Below, piece by piece: positions 47,915-57,188 of a stretch of DNA of 64,000 bases (its first letter is position 1; every line of letters starts with the position of its first letter). Source of the DNA: Chlorobiales bacterium Clorobi_01. Lineage in GTDB: Bacteria; Bacteroidota; Chlorobiia; Chlorobiales; Chlorobiaceae. Both the position numbers and the translations under genes were made by a program. Location: positions 250,569 through 314,568 of the forward strand of contig LUZT01000006.1 of NCBI GenBank assembly GCA_001602925.1, in the 5' to 3' direction. Under the pieces are notes generated by a model. It saw only the letters and a program-made list of their open reading frames with translations. It was not told where the DNA came from and made no database searches.

Positions 47915-48091
47915 CTATTTTTTTTTGGGACGGTAGAAAATCGCGAAGAGAATCCACGCATACGCGCTGACCAGTGTGAAGGGGGCGATGTCGAGGGCGA
48001 AGAGGTCGTCAACCGATTTTTCGATGTACATCGCGGCGTAGCTCAGGGCGAGCACGAGGTGTTTGCGGTGTGATCCGTCAGATACAGGCAT
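47915..48091 (-). CDS. Small protein with one or two membrane segments, 58 residues
   Basis: From ATG 48091 a 58-residue frame reads MPVSDGSHRKHLVLALSYAA and ends in a basic tail FYRPKKK. Two hydrophobic stretches (LVLALSYAAMYI and FTLVSAYAWILFAIFY) make it a likely small membrane protein. Codon choice resembles that of nearby real genes, which argues against chance. I do not recognise it. It is divergent from purU. Confidence 0.5.
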   Translation of the reverse strand: MPVSDGSHRKHLVLALSYAAMYIEKSVDDLFALDIAPFTLVSAYAWILFAIFYRPKKK

Positions 48092-48112
48092 AACACTTAC
48101 TTGAGTTAGTCA

Positions 48113-48149
48113 GAGCGGAAAGGCAATTCTGTCGTTTTTCCGCTCTTTT
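48113..48149 (+). terminator. Intrinsic terminator with no gene before it on the plus strand
   Basis: GAGCGGAAA at 48113-48121 pairs with TTTCCGCTC at 48137-48145 and is followed by TTTT. It ends about 110 bp before purU, while no plus-strand gene precedes it. It may end a small RNA or act as an attenuator for purU. Confidence 0.55.
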
Positions 48150-48260
48150 GCGTTCAGACGCCCATTTTCATGATTGCATTGCCCTGGTGAAACCAATAGG
48201 CGGATAACTTCATTATCTTGCTGTATTTTAATCACTAATGTCAAGTTCAATTTTTCATCC

Positions 48261-49130
48261 ATGACCGCTGCCGCCGCTCCCTCTAAAGCCATACTTTTGC
48301 TCTCCTGCCCCGACCGCGTGGGTCTTGTGGCGCGAATTGCCAACTTCATCTACGAGCGCGGTGGAAACATTCTCGATCTCAACGAGCATGTCGATGTGGA
48401 TGAACGGCAATTCTTTCTCCGCGTTTCGTGGAGCCTCGACCACTTCTCGATTCCTGCTGAAGACCTCGAATCCGCATTCGCGCCGCTGGCCCGAGAATTC
48501 AGGGCGAACTGGCAGATTCGCCTCTCCGGCAAGCGGAACCGGATGGCGGTTTTCGTGTCGAAGTACGACCACTGCCTGCGCGAAATTCTCTGGCGGCACA
48601 GCCTCGGCGAGTTCGACATCGACATTCCGCTCGTCGTCTCCAACCATGCTGACCTCGCGCCGCTCGCCGAAGCGCACGGCATTGCGTTCCACGTCATTGC
48701 GGTGACGCCGGAGACGAAGGCGGAGGCGGAGCGGCGGCAGATGGCGCTGTGCGATGAGTACGGCATCGACACCATCGTGCTGGCGCGCTACATGCAGGTG
48801 CTTTCGCCGGAGTTCACCGGGCGCTGGGCGGGCCGGATCATCAACATCCACCACTCGTTCCTTCCGGCCTTTGTTGGTGGCAATCCGTACCGGCAGGCCT
48901 ACCGGCGCGGCGTGAAGCTGATCGGCGCGACCAGCCACTACGTCACCGACGAGCTGGACGAAGGGCCGATCATCGAGCAGGACATCATCCGCATCACCCA
49001 CCGCGACACGCTCGACGACCTGGTGCGCAAGGGCCGCGACCTCGAACGGCTCGTGCTGGCGCGCGCCCTGCGGCTGCACTGCGACCACCGGATACTGCTC
49101 AACGGCCGCAAGACCGTTGTGTTCGACTGA
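48261..49130 (+). CDS. purU: Formyltetrahydrofolate deformylase
   Basis: From ATG 48261 the protein has 289 residues. An N-terminal ACT domain (about 8-85; LLSCPDRVGLVARIANFIYE) is followed by a formyltransferase-fold catalytic domain (about 90-289) with NIHHSFLPAFVGGNPYRQA and SHYVTDELDEGPIIEQD. PurU releases formate from 10-formyltetrahydrofolate and so balances one-carbon pools, which links to the folate used by metH. Length is normal. Confidence 0.94.
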   Translation: MTAAAAPSKAILLLSCPDRVGLVARIANFIYERGGNILDLNEHVDVDERQFFLRVSWSLDHFSIPAEDLESAFAPLAREFRANWQIRLSGKRNRMAVFVSKYDHCLREILWRHSLGEFDIDIPLVVSNHADLAPLAEAHGIAFHVIAVTPETKAEAERRQMALCDEYGIDTIVLARYMQVLSPEFTGRWAGRIINIHHSFLPAFVGGNPYRQAYRRGVKLIGATSHYVTDELDEGPIIEQDIIRITHRDTLDDLVRKGRDLERLVLARALRLHCDHRILLNGRKTVVFD

Positions 49131-49238
49131 GTCGATCCGAGTGCCGGAACACTATTCTTTTGTACATTCAGATTGCTCCGGCCTTCAATCCGGGAATCAG
49201 CTAGGTTTTCTGAACCACACTCCTTCGCAGCACGCCAG

Positions 49239-50237
49239 ATGAGCGACTATCATCACGATTGCCATCACGATCACCATTGCGATCATACTCACGACCAGGA
49301 TTATGCTTGTGATCACGGTTATCACCACGATCATGATCACTCGCATGGCTCTCATGCCGGACATCACCACCACGCAGTCGGGAGCATCCAGATCGCATTT
49401 TTCATGAACTTCGGCTTCACGATTCTTGAAGCCATCGGCGGCGTCATGACCAACAGCACGGCGATTCTCGCCAACGCCGTGCACGACTTTGGCGACTCTA
49501 TCGCCCTCGGTCAGGCGTGGTATTTCGAAAAGCTTTCGGGCCGCACGGGCGACAAGCGCTACTCCTACGGCTACCAGCGCTTCTCGATCTTTGGTGCGCT
49601 CGTCAGCGCACTCATGATGCTCGCCAGCTCCTTCCTCGTGCTGGTCGAGGCGGTGCCGCGCCTGCTTCATCCAGAGCATCCAAATGCCAAAGGGATGGTC
49701 GCTTTCGCGCTCGTCGGCGTGGCCGTCAACGCGCTCGCCATGCTGCGCCTCAAGGGGCAGACCGGCATGAACGCCCGCGTCATCGCGCTGCACCTGCTCG
49801 AAGACGTGCTCGGCTGGTTCTCCGTGCTACTGGTCTCAGTGGTGCTGCTTTTCGTCAATGTTCCCATGCTCGACCCGCTGCTCGCGATTGTCATCACGCT
49901 CTATATCCTCATTGGCGTGGTGAAGAATCTCCGTGCGATGGTACCGGTCTTTCTGCAGGCTGTGCCGCATGACCTCAGCCTCGACAAGGTGGTCGGTGAA
50001 ATCCGCCAGACCGCCCACGTTACCGGCGTTCACCACGCCCATCTTTGGTCGCTCGATGGCCAGCGCACGGTCTTCACCGCCCACCTCGAAATCGACTGTG
50101 ACGTCAAACCCCTCGAGTACGCCCGCATCAAGGAAGAGATTAGCGCCATCGTCGCCCGCCACGGTATTTACCACTCCACCGTAGAACTCGAATACCCCGG
50201 TGAAGTGTGCCGCAACGAGTCGCATAAAGACGGGTAG
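49239..50237 (+). CDS. Cation diffusion facilitator, probable zinc exporter
   Basis: From ATG 49239 the protein has 332 residues. The first 45 are extremely rich in His and Asp (MSDYHHDCHHDHHCDHTHDQ), a likely metal-buffering tail. Six membrane spans follow with the transport motifs SIALGQAW and AVHDFGDS (the HD..D type site of zinc transporters), and a C-terminal cytoplasmic domain (about 240-330) with VTGVHHAHLWSLDGQRTVFT. CDF proteins exchange Zn2+ or similar ions for protons. The exact ion is inferred. Confidence 0.9.
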   Translation: MSDYHHDCHHDHHCDHTHDQDYACDHGYHHDHDHSHGSHAGHHHHAVGSIQIAFFMNFGFTILEAIGGVMTNSTAILANAVHDFGDSIALGQAWYFEKLSGRTGDKRYSYGYQRFSIFGALVSALMMLASSFLVLVEAVPRLLHPEHPNAKGMVAFALVGVAVNALAMLRLKGQTGMNARVIALHLLEDVLGWFSVLLVSVVLLFVNVPMLDPLLAIVITLYILIGVVKNLRAMVPVFLQAVPHDLSLDKVVGEIRQTAHVTGVHHAHLWSLDGQRTVFTAHLEIDCDVKPLEYARIKEEISAIVARHGIYHSTVELEYPGEVCRNESHKDG

Positions 50238-50301
50238 GGGGAGGACATCCGGAACTCTGAAGCGGGGATTTTGTTGTTCCTGAAAAAACGGGAGAACACC
50301 G

Positions 50302-50820
50302 ATGAAAAAACTCTTTTTGCCTTTGCTGTTTTGGATGGTTACGCTTGCTGGTTGCGCTAGTGCGCCGGAGGGGATCGTGGCGGTGGATAACTTCAAGCTT
50401 GACCGCTATCTTGGCACCTGGTACGAAATCGCCAGAATCGACAACCGGTTCGAGCGCGGCTCCGACCACGTCTCGGCCACCTACACTCTCCGCGACGATG
50501 GCAAGGTGCAGGTGCTCAACAAGGGCTACTATCCCGGCAAAAAGAAGTGGAAAACCGCCGAAGGCAAAGCCAAATTCGCCGGAGACCCGAACGTCGGAGC
50601 GCTGAAGGTTTCATTTTTCGGCCCCTTCTACGGCCCGTACAATGTCTTCGCCCTCGACCGCGAAAACTACTCCTGGGCAATGGTCACAGCCTCCAGCCGC
50701 GACTACTTCTGGATTTTAGCCAGAACTCCGCACATCGACGACGCGCTCTACGCGAAACTGCTCGAAGAGGCGAAGGCCAAAGGCTTCGATACGTCGCGGG
50801 TCATGCGCACGCCGCAGTAG
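50302..50820 (+). CDS. blc: Lipocalin, Blc-type outer-membrane lipoprotein
   Basis: The 172-residue protein has a lipoprotein signal ending in LAGC, then the lipocalin signature DRYLGTWYEIARIDNRFERG, VSATYTLRDDGKVQVLNKGY and GPYNVFALD. Bacterial lipocalins bind fatty acids or lysophospholipids at the outer membrane. It follows the CDF gene by 64 bp and ends at a hairpin. Confidence 0.9.
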   Translation: MKKLFLPLLFWMVTLAGCASAPEGIVAVDNFKLDRYLGTWYEIARIDNRFERGSDHVSATYTLRDDGKVQVLNKGYYPGKKKWKTAEGKAKFAGDPNVGALKVSFFGPFYGPYNVFALDRENYSWAMVTASSRDYFWILARTPHIDDALYAKLLEEAKAKGFDTSRVMRTPQ

Positions 50821-50839
50821 TGGATGCCGTGGGGCGAAT

Positions 50840-50888
50840 GGCTGTTGTTGTGGAAATCCTTTCAATAATCTCCACAACAGCCGGTTTT
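50840..50888 (+). terminator. Terminator-like hairpin after the lipocalin gene
   Basis: GTTGTGGA pairs with TCCACAAC and the stem is extended by GGCT/AGCC with a small bulge; GGTTTT follows and overlaps the cydC stop codon. It lies between convergent genes. Confidence 0.6.
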
Positions 50889-52606
50889 CATGCTTTCTGC
50901 TGGTGTTGCAACTTCCACATCCCCGCGTAAAAACCGTCGGCCCTCAGCAGTTCTTCGTGGCTGCCGCGCTCTATCACCTTGCCGTCGTACAGTACCACAA
51001 TTTCGTCGTAGCGCTCCATGCGGTGCAGGCGGTGGGTGATGGCGAGCACGGTTTTTCCCTGGCTGGTGGTGTCGAGCGTGTCGAGCAGCGCCTGTTCGGT
51101 GATGGCGTCGAGGTTGGCGGTTGCTTCGTCGAGCACGATGATTGGAGCGTCCTGCAAGATCATCCGCGCGATGGCGAGGCGCTGCTGTTCGCCACCGCTG
51201 AGGTTCATGCCGTGTTGGCCGGCCCAGTCGTCGAGGCGGCTTTGCAGGCTGTCGAGTCCCGCCAGCGTGAGGGCTTGGCGGAGCCGCTCGTCCGTCGCGT
51301 CAGGTGCGGCGAGGAGGAGGTTTTCGCGGATGGTCTGGCCGAAGAGGTACGTCCGCTGCGAGACCACGGCGATGTTGCGGCGCAGCTCTTCGGGGTCGAG
51401 CTTGTCGATGGTCTGTCCGCCAATCGAGATGTTGCCCTGCGCCGGTTTCCAGAAGCGCACCATGAGCGAGGTGATGGTCGATTTGCCGGCGCCGCTCGGG
51501 CCGACAATCGCGGTCCGCCCGCCCTGCGGAACGCTGAACGAGACGCCGTCGAGCGCTGGACGATCCGAGCCTGGGTAGGTGAAGGCGAGGTTTTTGACCT
51601 CGATGCCGGTCGATTTCGGGAACGCTTCCGGTTTTGCTGGCGGAACCACTTCGGGTTTGGCGTCGATGATCTCAAAGAGGCGTTCGCCCGCACGGATGTC
51701 GGCCTCGATGTTCTGCACCGAGCCGGTGAGCGGCAGGAACGCCTCGAACGAGGCCATGACGCCGAACACCACCGAGGCGAGTGTGATGGCGCTGACGGCG
51801 CCGGTTCGCACCATCGGCAGCATCGAGTAGAGAATCCAGATTACTGCGCCGTTCATTGCCAGTCCGGTCAGCGATTCGTGCAGCCCCTCGATGAATGCGG
51901 CGCGCTTCTGCAACGCGAGCTTTTTTACTTCGGCATCGTGCAGCTTTTCGGTGTAGTCGCCCACCATGCCGAAGACGCGCAGTTCGCTCATGCCCTGCAC
52001 CATATCGACTGCGAGCACCTGCTGTTCGCCCTGGAGCGCCGTGATGCCGCGTGCCGTTCCGGCGGCGAGTCGTGCGGTCAAAAGCGGCACGGCGATACCT
52101 GCGATGAGCTGGCTCGCAAGCACCCCTTCGGCGGCGGCGGTTGACCAGTGGCCGACGACGAACCACATCAGCAGCGTGATGAGCGCCGCGGTGATGGGCG
52201 GGGCGAGCACGCGGGCGTAGATGTTTTCGAGGCTCTGGATGTCATCGACGATCCGCTTCAAGAGATCGGCGCTCCGGTAGGCGGCAAGCCGGGCCGGGGC
52301 GAGCGGCTCGACGGCGTCGTAGAACCAGACGCGCAGGCGGGTGAGAATCCGGAAGGTGGTGTTGTGCGAAATGAGCCGCTCGGCGTAGCGAATGACGCCG
52401 CGCGAGATGCCGAAAAATCGCACGCCGGTGATGCCGATCTGGAGCGCCGAAAGCGCGGGCATCAGGGCGGCGGTGGTAATGAGCCACGCCGAGGCCATCA
52501 GCAAACCGATGCCACTGCCGATGGTTGCGAAGCCGGTCAGGGCGGCGAGGAGCATCCACCAGGCAAAGGGGCGGGTGAGGCCGGTCAGTCTGAGAAAGGT
52601 TTTCAT
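50888..52606 (-). CDS. cydC: Thiol/heme ABC transporter subunit CydC for cytochrome bd assembly
   Basis: The 572-residue half-transporter has a six-span membrane domain (about 1-320) and an ATPase domain (about 335-572) with Walker A VGPSGAGKSTI, signature LSGGEQQRLAIARMIL and Walker B PIIVLDEATANLD. Length and position directly after cydD fit CydC. CydDC exports glutathione or cysteine and supports assembly of cytochrome bd. The start overlaps the cydD stop (ATGA). Confidence 0.9.
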   Translation of the reverse strand: MKTFLRLTGLTRPFAWWMLLAALTGFATIGSGIGLLMASAWLITTAALMPALSALQIGITGVRFFGISRGVIRYAERLISHNTTFRILTRLRVWFYDAVEPLAPARLAAYRSADLLKRIVDDIQSLENIYARVLAPPITAALITLLMWFVVGHWSTAAAEGVLASQLIAGIAVPLLTARLAAGTARGITALQGEQQVLAVDMVQGMSELRVFGMVGDYTEKLHDAEVKKLALQKRAAFIEGLHESLTGLAMNGAVIWILYSMLPMVRTGAVSAITLASVVFGVMASFEAFLPLTGSVQNIEADIRAGERLFEIIDAKPEVVPPAKPEAFPKSTGIEVKNLAFTYPGSDRPALDGVSFSVPQGGRTAIVGPSGAGKSTITSLMVRFWKPAQGNISIGGQTIDKLDPEELRRNIAVVSQRTYLFGQTIRENLLLAAPDATDERLRQALTLAGLDSLQSRLDDWAGQHGMNLSGGEQQRLAIARMILQDAPIIVLDEATANLDAITEQALLDTLDTTSQGKTVLAITHRLHRMERYDEIVVLYDGKVIERGSHEELLRADGFYAGMWKLQHQQKA

Positions 52607-54345
52607 GCGGCAGCCTCCTCCATCGACGAAAAAATCGCCTGCCGGTAGAATCCCTTATCCGCCATCAGTTCGTCGTGCGTGCCGCTCTGCACGAGGCGCC
52701 CACGGTCGAGCACCACGATGCGGTCGGCGTTGCGGATGCTTTCGAGCCGGTGGGCGATCATCACCACCGTGCGCCCGCGCATCAGCACCTCCATCGCCTT
52801 GCGGAGCTGCGCTTCGAGGATCGGGTCGGTGTGCGAGGTTGGCTCGTCGAGCAGGAGTAGCGGTGCGTCCTTGAGGAAGGCGCGGGCGAGCGACAGCCGT
52901 TGCGCCTCGCCGCCGCTGAGCCGCGCGCCCTGTTCGCCGATCATCGTCTCCAGTCCGTCGGGCAGCGAGCGTACCATGTCGAGCAATCCGGCCTGTTTCA
53001 GAGCGTTATCGATTTCATCCGGCGTGGCGTGGCGCCGGGCTATCAGCAGGTTTTCGCGGATGGTGGCGTTGAAGAGGAAGGGATGCTGCGGCACCCAGGC
53101 GATCTCGTGATACCACGAGTCGAGGCTGAACTCCCGCGCTTTGCGGTCGCCCAAAATAATTGTCCCCGACTCCGGTTCGATGAAGCGCAGCAACAAATTC
53201 AGCAGCGTGCTCTTGCCCGCGCCGCTCGGCCCGGTGAGGGCGGTCACGGTGCCCGGCTCGATGGCGAGGCTGACGCCGTCGAGCGCCGGTGTGTCGCTGC
53301 CGGGGAATTTGTAGCTCAGATTGTCGAGCACGATCGGTTGCGACGAAAGTTCTCCGGCAGTGAGTTCGCGCGAACCCGCTTCGGGAATTTCCGAGGCGCA
53401 GTCAAGAATTTCGTGCATCTCCTTCGAAGCGGTCACGCCCTCCATGCCCGCGTGGAACTTCGTGCCGAGCTGGCGGAGCGTGAGGTAGAAATCCGGCACG
53501 AGCAACAGCGCGAAGAAGCCGGGGCGGAAGGCCAGATGGCCGCCGAGCATCCGTACGCCGATGCTCACCGCCACCACCGCCGTGCCGAGCGTGCCGACCA
53601 GTTCGAGCGTCAGCGACGAGAGAAACGCGATCTTGAGCACCTGCATCGTCGAGTGGCGGAAGTTCTCGCTCGCCTCTTCAATGCCGTCGCGCCGCGTCTT
53701 TGCCTGCGCGAAGAGTTTCAGCGTCGAGAGGCCCTGCAACATGTCGAGGAAGTGGCCGCTCATGCGGCTCATGGTGTTCCACTGCTTTTCGGTGGCCGCG
53801 CTGGCCCGCTTGCCGATCAGGATCATGAAGACCGGGATGAGCGGCGCGGTCACGACGAGAATCAGTCCCGACAGCCAGTCGGCGGGGAATACCGCCGCGA
53901 GGATCACCACCGGAATGATAAGCGACAAAAAGAGTTGTGGGATGTACTGGCTGAACCACGCATCGACCGACTCAACCCCCTTGAGGAGCGTGGTCACGAT
54001 GCGTCCGCTCTGCGCCGAGCGGGTGTAAGACGGGCCGAGTGCCGCGACGGTGCCAGAGAGGCGTTCGGTCAGCGTTTTGCGGATGGCAAGCGTGCCCTTT
54101 TTGGCCTCGTGATGGCCCGCCCAGCCGAAGAGCACTCGCAGGGTGCTGAAGAGCGCGAACAGCCCGACCAGCGGCAGAATCGTCTGCCAAGCTGGAGCTC
54201 GCCGGAACACTGTCTCGATAATCCCGCTCAGAACCCACGCCTGCGCGACAAGCATGAGCGCCCCTGCTGCGCCCGAAATGCCCGAGAATATGAAAGGCCG
54301 CTTCTGTTCAGCAAGCAGCCGCATGAGGTTCCGGTCAATATTCAT
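52603..54345 (-). CDS. cydD: Thiol/heme ABC transporter subunit CydD for cytochrome bd assembly
   Basis: The 580-residue half-transporter has a membrane domain with SYTRSAQSGRIVTTLLKGVE and SGLILVVTAPLIPVFMILIG, the CydD type. The ATPase domain has Walker A TGPSGAGKSTL, signature LSGGEAQRLSLARAFL and Walker B LLLLDEPTSHTD. It pairs with CydC. It sits downstream of cydAB but behind a terminator, so it likely has its own promoter in the 232-bp gap. Confidence 0.9.
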   Translation of the reverse strand: MNIDRNLMRLLAEQKRPFIFSGISGAAGALMLVAQAWVLSGIIETVFRRAPAWQTILPLVGLFALFSTLRVLFGWAGHHEAKKGTLAIRKTLTERLSGTVAALGPSYTRSAQSGRIVTTLLKGVESVDAWFSQYIPQLFLSLIIPVVILAAVFPADWLSGLILVVTAPLIPVFMILIGKRASAATEKQWNTMSRMSGHFLDMLQGLSTLKLFAQAKTRRDGIEEASENFRHSTMQVLKIAFLSSLTLELVGTLGTAVVAVSIGVRMLGGHLAFRPGFFALLLVPDFYLTLRQLGTKFHAGMEGVTASKEMHEILDCASEIPEAGSRELTAGELSSQPIVLDNLSYKFPGSDTPALDGVSLAIEPGTVTALTGPSGAGKSTLLNLLLRFIEPESGTIILGDRKAREFSLDSWYHEIAWVPQHPFLFNATIRENLLIARRHATPDEIDNALKQAGLLDMVRSLPDGLETMIGEQGARLSGGEAQRLSLARAFLKDAPLLLLDEPTSHTDPILEAQLRKAMEVLMRGRTVVMIAHRLESIRNADRIVVLDRGRLVQSGTHDELMADKGFYRQAIFSSMEEAAA

Positions 54346-54510
54346 CGTACAAACGGTAAGGCCTGGGAAGGATAGTGATAATCGGTCATGTGGCCGATTT
54401 TTGTGAAATCAACCCGCTCATAATGGTAAAGAATTCCTCCACACCGTGCAACAGGGTGCGAGGTCTGTTTATCCGGATGGAAAGGAAAAATTGATTTTGA
54501 CTGGCGAGGG

Positions 54511-54544
54511 GGAAAAAAAGAGGGCGGACACTCAGGCCCGCCCT
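54511..54544 (-). terminator. Intrinsic terminator after cydAB
   Basis: On the minus strand AGGGCGG (54544-54538) pairs with CCGCCCT (54527-54521), and CTTTTTTT follows. It lies 34 bp after the cydB stop and separates cydAB from cydDC. Confidence 0.85.
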
Positions 54545-54577
54545 TACAGAATGCGTCGTCAAATCGGAGCTGTCAGT

Positions 54578-55600
54578 TCAATACTCCATTTTCGAGTCTT
54601 TCGAAATGCGCTGACGGAAGACCCAGTAGCTCCAGCCCTGGTAGAGAAGCACGATCGGCACGAAGATCGCGGCGACCGTGGTCATGATGCCAAGCGTGTA
54701 CTGCGACGACGAGGCATTGTAGATCGTCAGGCTCCAGTCGGAGTTGGTGCTCGATACCAGCACTCGCGGGAAGAGGCCCATGAAGATGGTGATGGTCGAG
54801 AAAGCGATCGAAATGGCGGTCATGACGAACGCCCAGCCGGATGCGCCCTTGTTGAGCAGCACGATCACCGAGAGCAGCGAGAGCACGCTGAAGATCGGAA
54901 TGGCGCCGGGATTGACGCCGAGTCTGGTTGAAATGTCGGTTTCGAAATAGGTGTACACTCCGAAGACCAGCGAGAGCACGGTGGCCGGAATCCAGAGTTT
55001 TTTGGCCAGCCCCATCGCACGTTCGTGCAGCTTGTCGGTGGTTTTGAGCGTCAGGAACACCGCGCCGTGCAGCGTGAAGACGCTGAGCGATGCCAGGCCG
55101 CAGGCGAGCGCGTAGGGGTTGAGCAGGTTGAAGAAACCGCCGGTGTAGTTCATCGAGGCGTCGATTGGCACACCGCGGATGAAGTTGGCCATCGCTACGC
55201 CCCAGAGTAGGGCGGGAATGGCGCTGCCGAGGAAGATGCTCCAGTCCCAGAAGCTGCGCCACGCCGAGCTGTCGCGCTTGCTGCGGTACTCGAACGCCAG
55301 CCCGCGAAAGATCAGCGCCACCAGCATGAGCAACAACGCGAGGTAAAAGCCGCTGAAGAGCGTGGCGTACCAGTGCGGGAACGCGGCGAAAATCGCGCCG
55401 CCAGCGGTGATGAGCCACACTTCGTTGCCGTCCCAGAAGGGGCCGATGGTGTTGATGACTGCGCGGCGTTCGAGGTCGTCCTTGCCCATAAACGGCAGCA
55501 AAATGCCGACGCCGAAATCGAATCCTTCGAGAATGAAGTATCCGGTAAACAGCACGGCGACCAGGACGAACCAGATTATCTGCAATGTCTGCAAATCCAT
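54578..55600 (-). CDS. cydB: Cytochrome bd quinol oxidase subunit II
   Basis: The 340-residue membrane protein starts MDLQTLQIIWFVLVAVLFTG and contains ILEGFDFGVGILLPF and GPFWDGNEVWLITAGGAIFA, both CydB signatures. It forms the bd oxidase with CydA, taking electrons from menaquinol to reduce oxygen. AGGAG precedes the ATG. It starts 18 bp after the cydA stop. Confidence 0.96.
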   Translation of the reverse strand: MDLQTLQIIWFVLVAVLFTGYFILEGFDFGVGILLPFMGKDDLERRAVINTIGPFWDGNEVWLITAGGAIFAAFPHWYATLFSGFYLALLLMLVALIFRGLAFEYRSKRDSSAWRSFWDWSIFLGSAIPALLWGVAMANFIRGVPIDASMNYTGGFFNLLNPYALACGLASLSVFTLHGAVFLTLKTTDKLHERAMGLAKKLWIPATVLSLVFGVYTYFETDISTRLGVNPGAIPIFSVLSLLSVIVLLNKGASGWAFVMTAISIAFSTITIFMGLFPRVLVSSTNSDWSLTIYNASSSQYTLGIMTTVAAIFVPIVLLYQGWSYWVFRQRISKDSKMEY

Positions 55601-55618
55601 TGTTGTCTCCTTTTCGGT

Positions 55619-56974
55619 TTATTCGGCGCCGTGAAGGCCAGCCATTGCATATTTTTTCAAGAGCAGCACATCGACGAGCGTCAGCGCGCTGTAGATGAGC
55701 GTGAACACCACGACCGAGGTGAGCAGTTCAGAGCTGCTTACTACCGATGCGGGCGTGACCGCCTGTTCGGTTTTGAGCAGCCCGACCACGATCCACGGCT
55801 GGCGGCCCATCTCGGTCAGAATCCAGCCCGCCGAGCTGGCGATGAAGGGCAGGATGAACGCCGAGAGCAGCAGCGCACTGGTGAGCTTGTCGAAGGTGTA
55901 GTCCTCGCGGATCACCTTGAAGAGCGCGACCGCTGCGGCCAAGAGCATCAGCGTGCCCGCGCCCACCATGAAGCGGAAGCTCCAGTAGGCGGTGATGACT
56001 GACGGAATGTAGTCACCGGGGCCGTATTTGGCGACCGCCTCTTCCTGAAGTTCGCTGATCCCCTTGACTTCACCCGAGAAGTTGTTGTAGGCCAGGAACG
56101 AGAGCATTCCGGGGATGCGGATCGAGAAGACATCCTCCATTTTCTTTTCGTCACCCACGGTGAAGAGCGAGAAGCTGGCCGGATTTTCCGAGTGCCAGAG
56201 CGCTTCGGCGGCGGCCACTTTCATCGGCTGGTTGTGCACCATCTCCTGCATCTGGGTGTGTCCTGCGAGGGTGACCAGCAGCGAGCCGATGAAGGCGTAG
56301 ATCGCGCCGAACCTGAGCGAGGTTCTGAACTGCTCCTCGTCGCGGGTCTTTTTCATAAGGTGCCAGGCGCTGACCGCGATAACGAGAAAGCCGCCCGTGG
56401 CAATGCCTGCGGTGATGACGTGCGGAAACTGCAACCAGACGTAAGGGTTGAAGAGCAATTCCGAGAAGCTGGTCATCTCGGCCCGCGATCCGTCGGCGGC
56501 CATGTGAAAGCCCACCGGCGACTGCATGAAGGAATTGGCGACCAGAATCCAGAGTGCCGAGAGGTTCGAGCCGATGGCCACCAGCCAGATGGCGGCCGCG
56601 TGCAGCCCTTTCGGGAGGCGATCCCAGCCGAAGACCCAGATGCCGAGGAAGGTCGATTCGAGGAAAAAGGCGAGCAGCGCCTCGATGGCAAGCGGCACGC
56701 CGAAGATGTCGCCGACGAAGCGGGAGTACTGCGACCAGTTCATGCCGAACTGGAACTCCATGACGATGCCGGTCACGACGCCGATGGCGAAGTTGATGAG
56801 GAACAGGTGTCCCCAGAATTTTGCCAGCTGACGGTACTTCTCCTTGCCCGTTCTGACCCACGCAGTTTCCATGATCGCCGTGAAGATGGAGAGCCCGAGG
56901 GTGAGGGGAACGAAGAAGAAGTGGAACACCGACGTCAGGGCGAATTGTAAACGCGCAAGAAACAGGGTATCCAT
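55619..56974 (-). CDS. cydA: Cytochrome bd quinol oxidase subunit I
   Basis: From ATG 56974 (MDTLFLARLQFALTSVFHFF, the standard N-terminus) the protein has 451 residues; a longer frame to 57043 is not CydA-like. It has heme-ligand and conserved regions HLFLINFAIGVVTGIVMEF, FQFGMNWSQYS, LAGHTQMQEMVHNQPMKVAA and LTEMGRQPWIVVGLL. The Q-loop is short. It carries hemes b558, b595 and d. Its presence implies use or removal of oxygen. Confidence 0.96.
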   Translation of the reverse strand: MDTLFLARLQFALTSVFHFFFVPLTLGLSIFTAIMETAWVRTGKEKYRQLAKFWGHLFLINFAIGVVTGIVMEFQFGMNWSQYSRFVGDIFGVPLAIEALLAFFLESTFLGIWVFGWDRLPKGLHAAAIWLVAIGSNLSALWILVANSFMQSPVGFHMAADGSRAEMTSFSELLFNPYVWLQFPHVITAGIATGGFLVIAVSAWHLMKKTRDEEQFRTSLRFGAIYAFIGSLLVTLAGHTQMQEMVHNQPMKVAAAEALWHSENPASFSLFTVGDEKKMEDVFSIRIPGMLSFLAYNNFSGEVKGISELQEEAVAKYGPGDYIPSVITAYWSFRFMVGAGTLMLLAAAVALFKVIREDYTFDKLTSALLLSAFILPFIASSAGWILTEMGRQPWIVVGLLKTEQAVTPASVVSSSELLTSVVVFTLIYSALTLVDVLLLKKYAMAGLHGAE

Positions 56975-57188
56975 TATCGATTGTTGAGAGGTTGATGTAT
57001 TGTTGTTGGTTGTGACAACGATGAAGAAACCGCGTGCGCCCATGAAAAATTCACTCGCGCCTGTAAAATTTTATTTTAACGATTGTTATGGTTATAAAGG
57101 GGGTTTATTTTTTGTGGGTGAGATATAGAAACAGGGGGAGAGTTGGACAGGTCCGTTGGAAAATTGATTCCGATATCGAAGGTGATCG

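Noticed and set aside
50903-54375. Long plus-strand frames opposite cydC and cydD
   Set aside because: They are composition shadows of the two ABC transporter genes, with Arg/Glu-rich sequence and no motifs.
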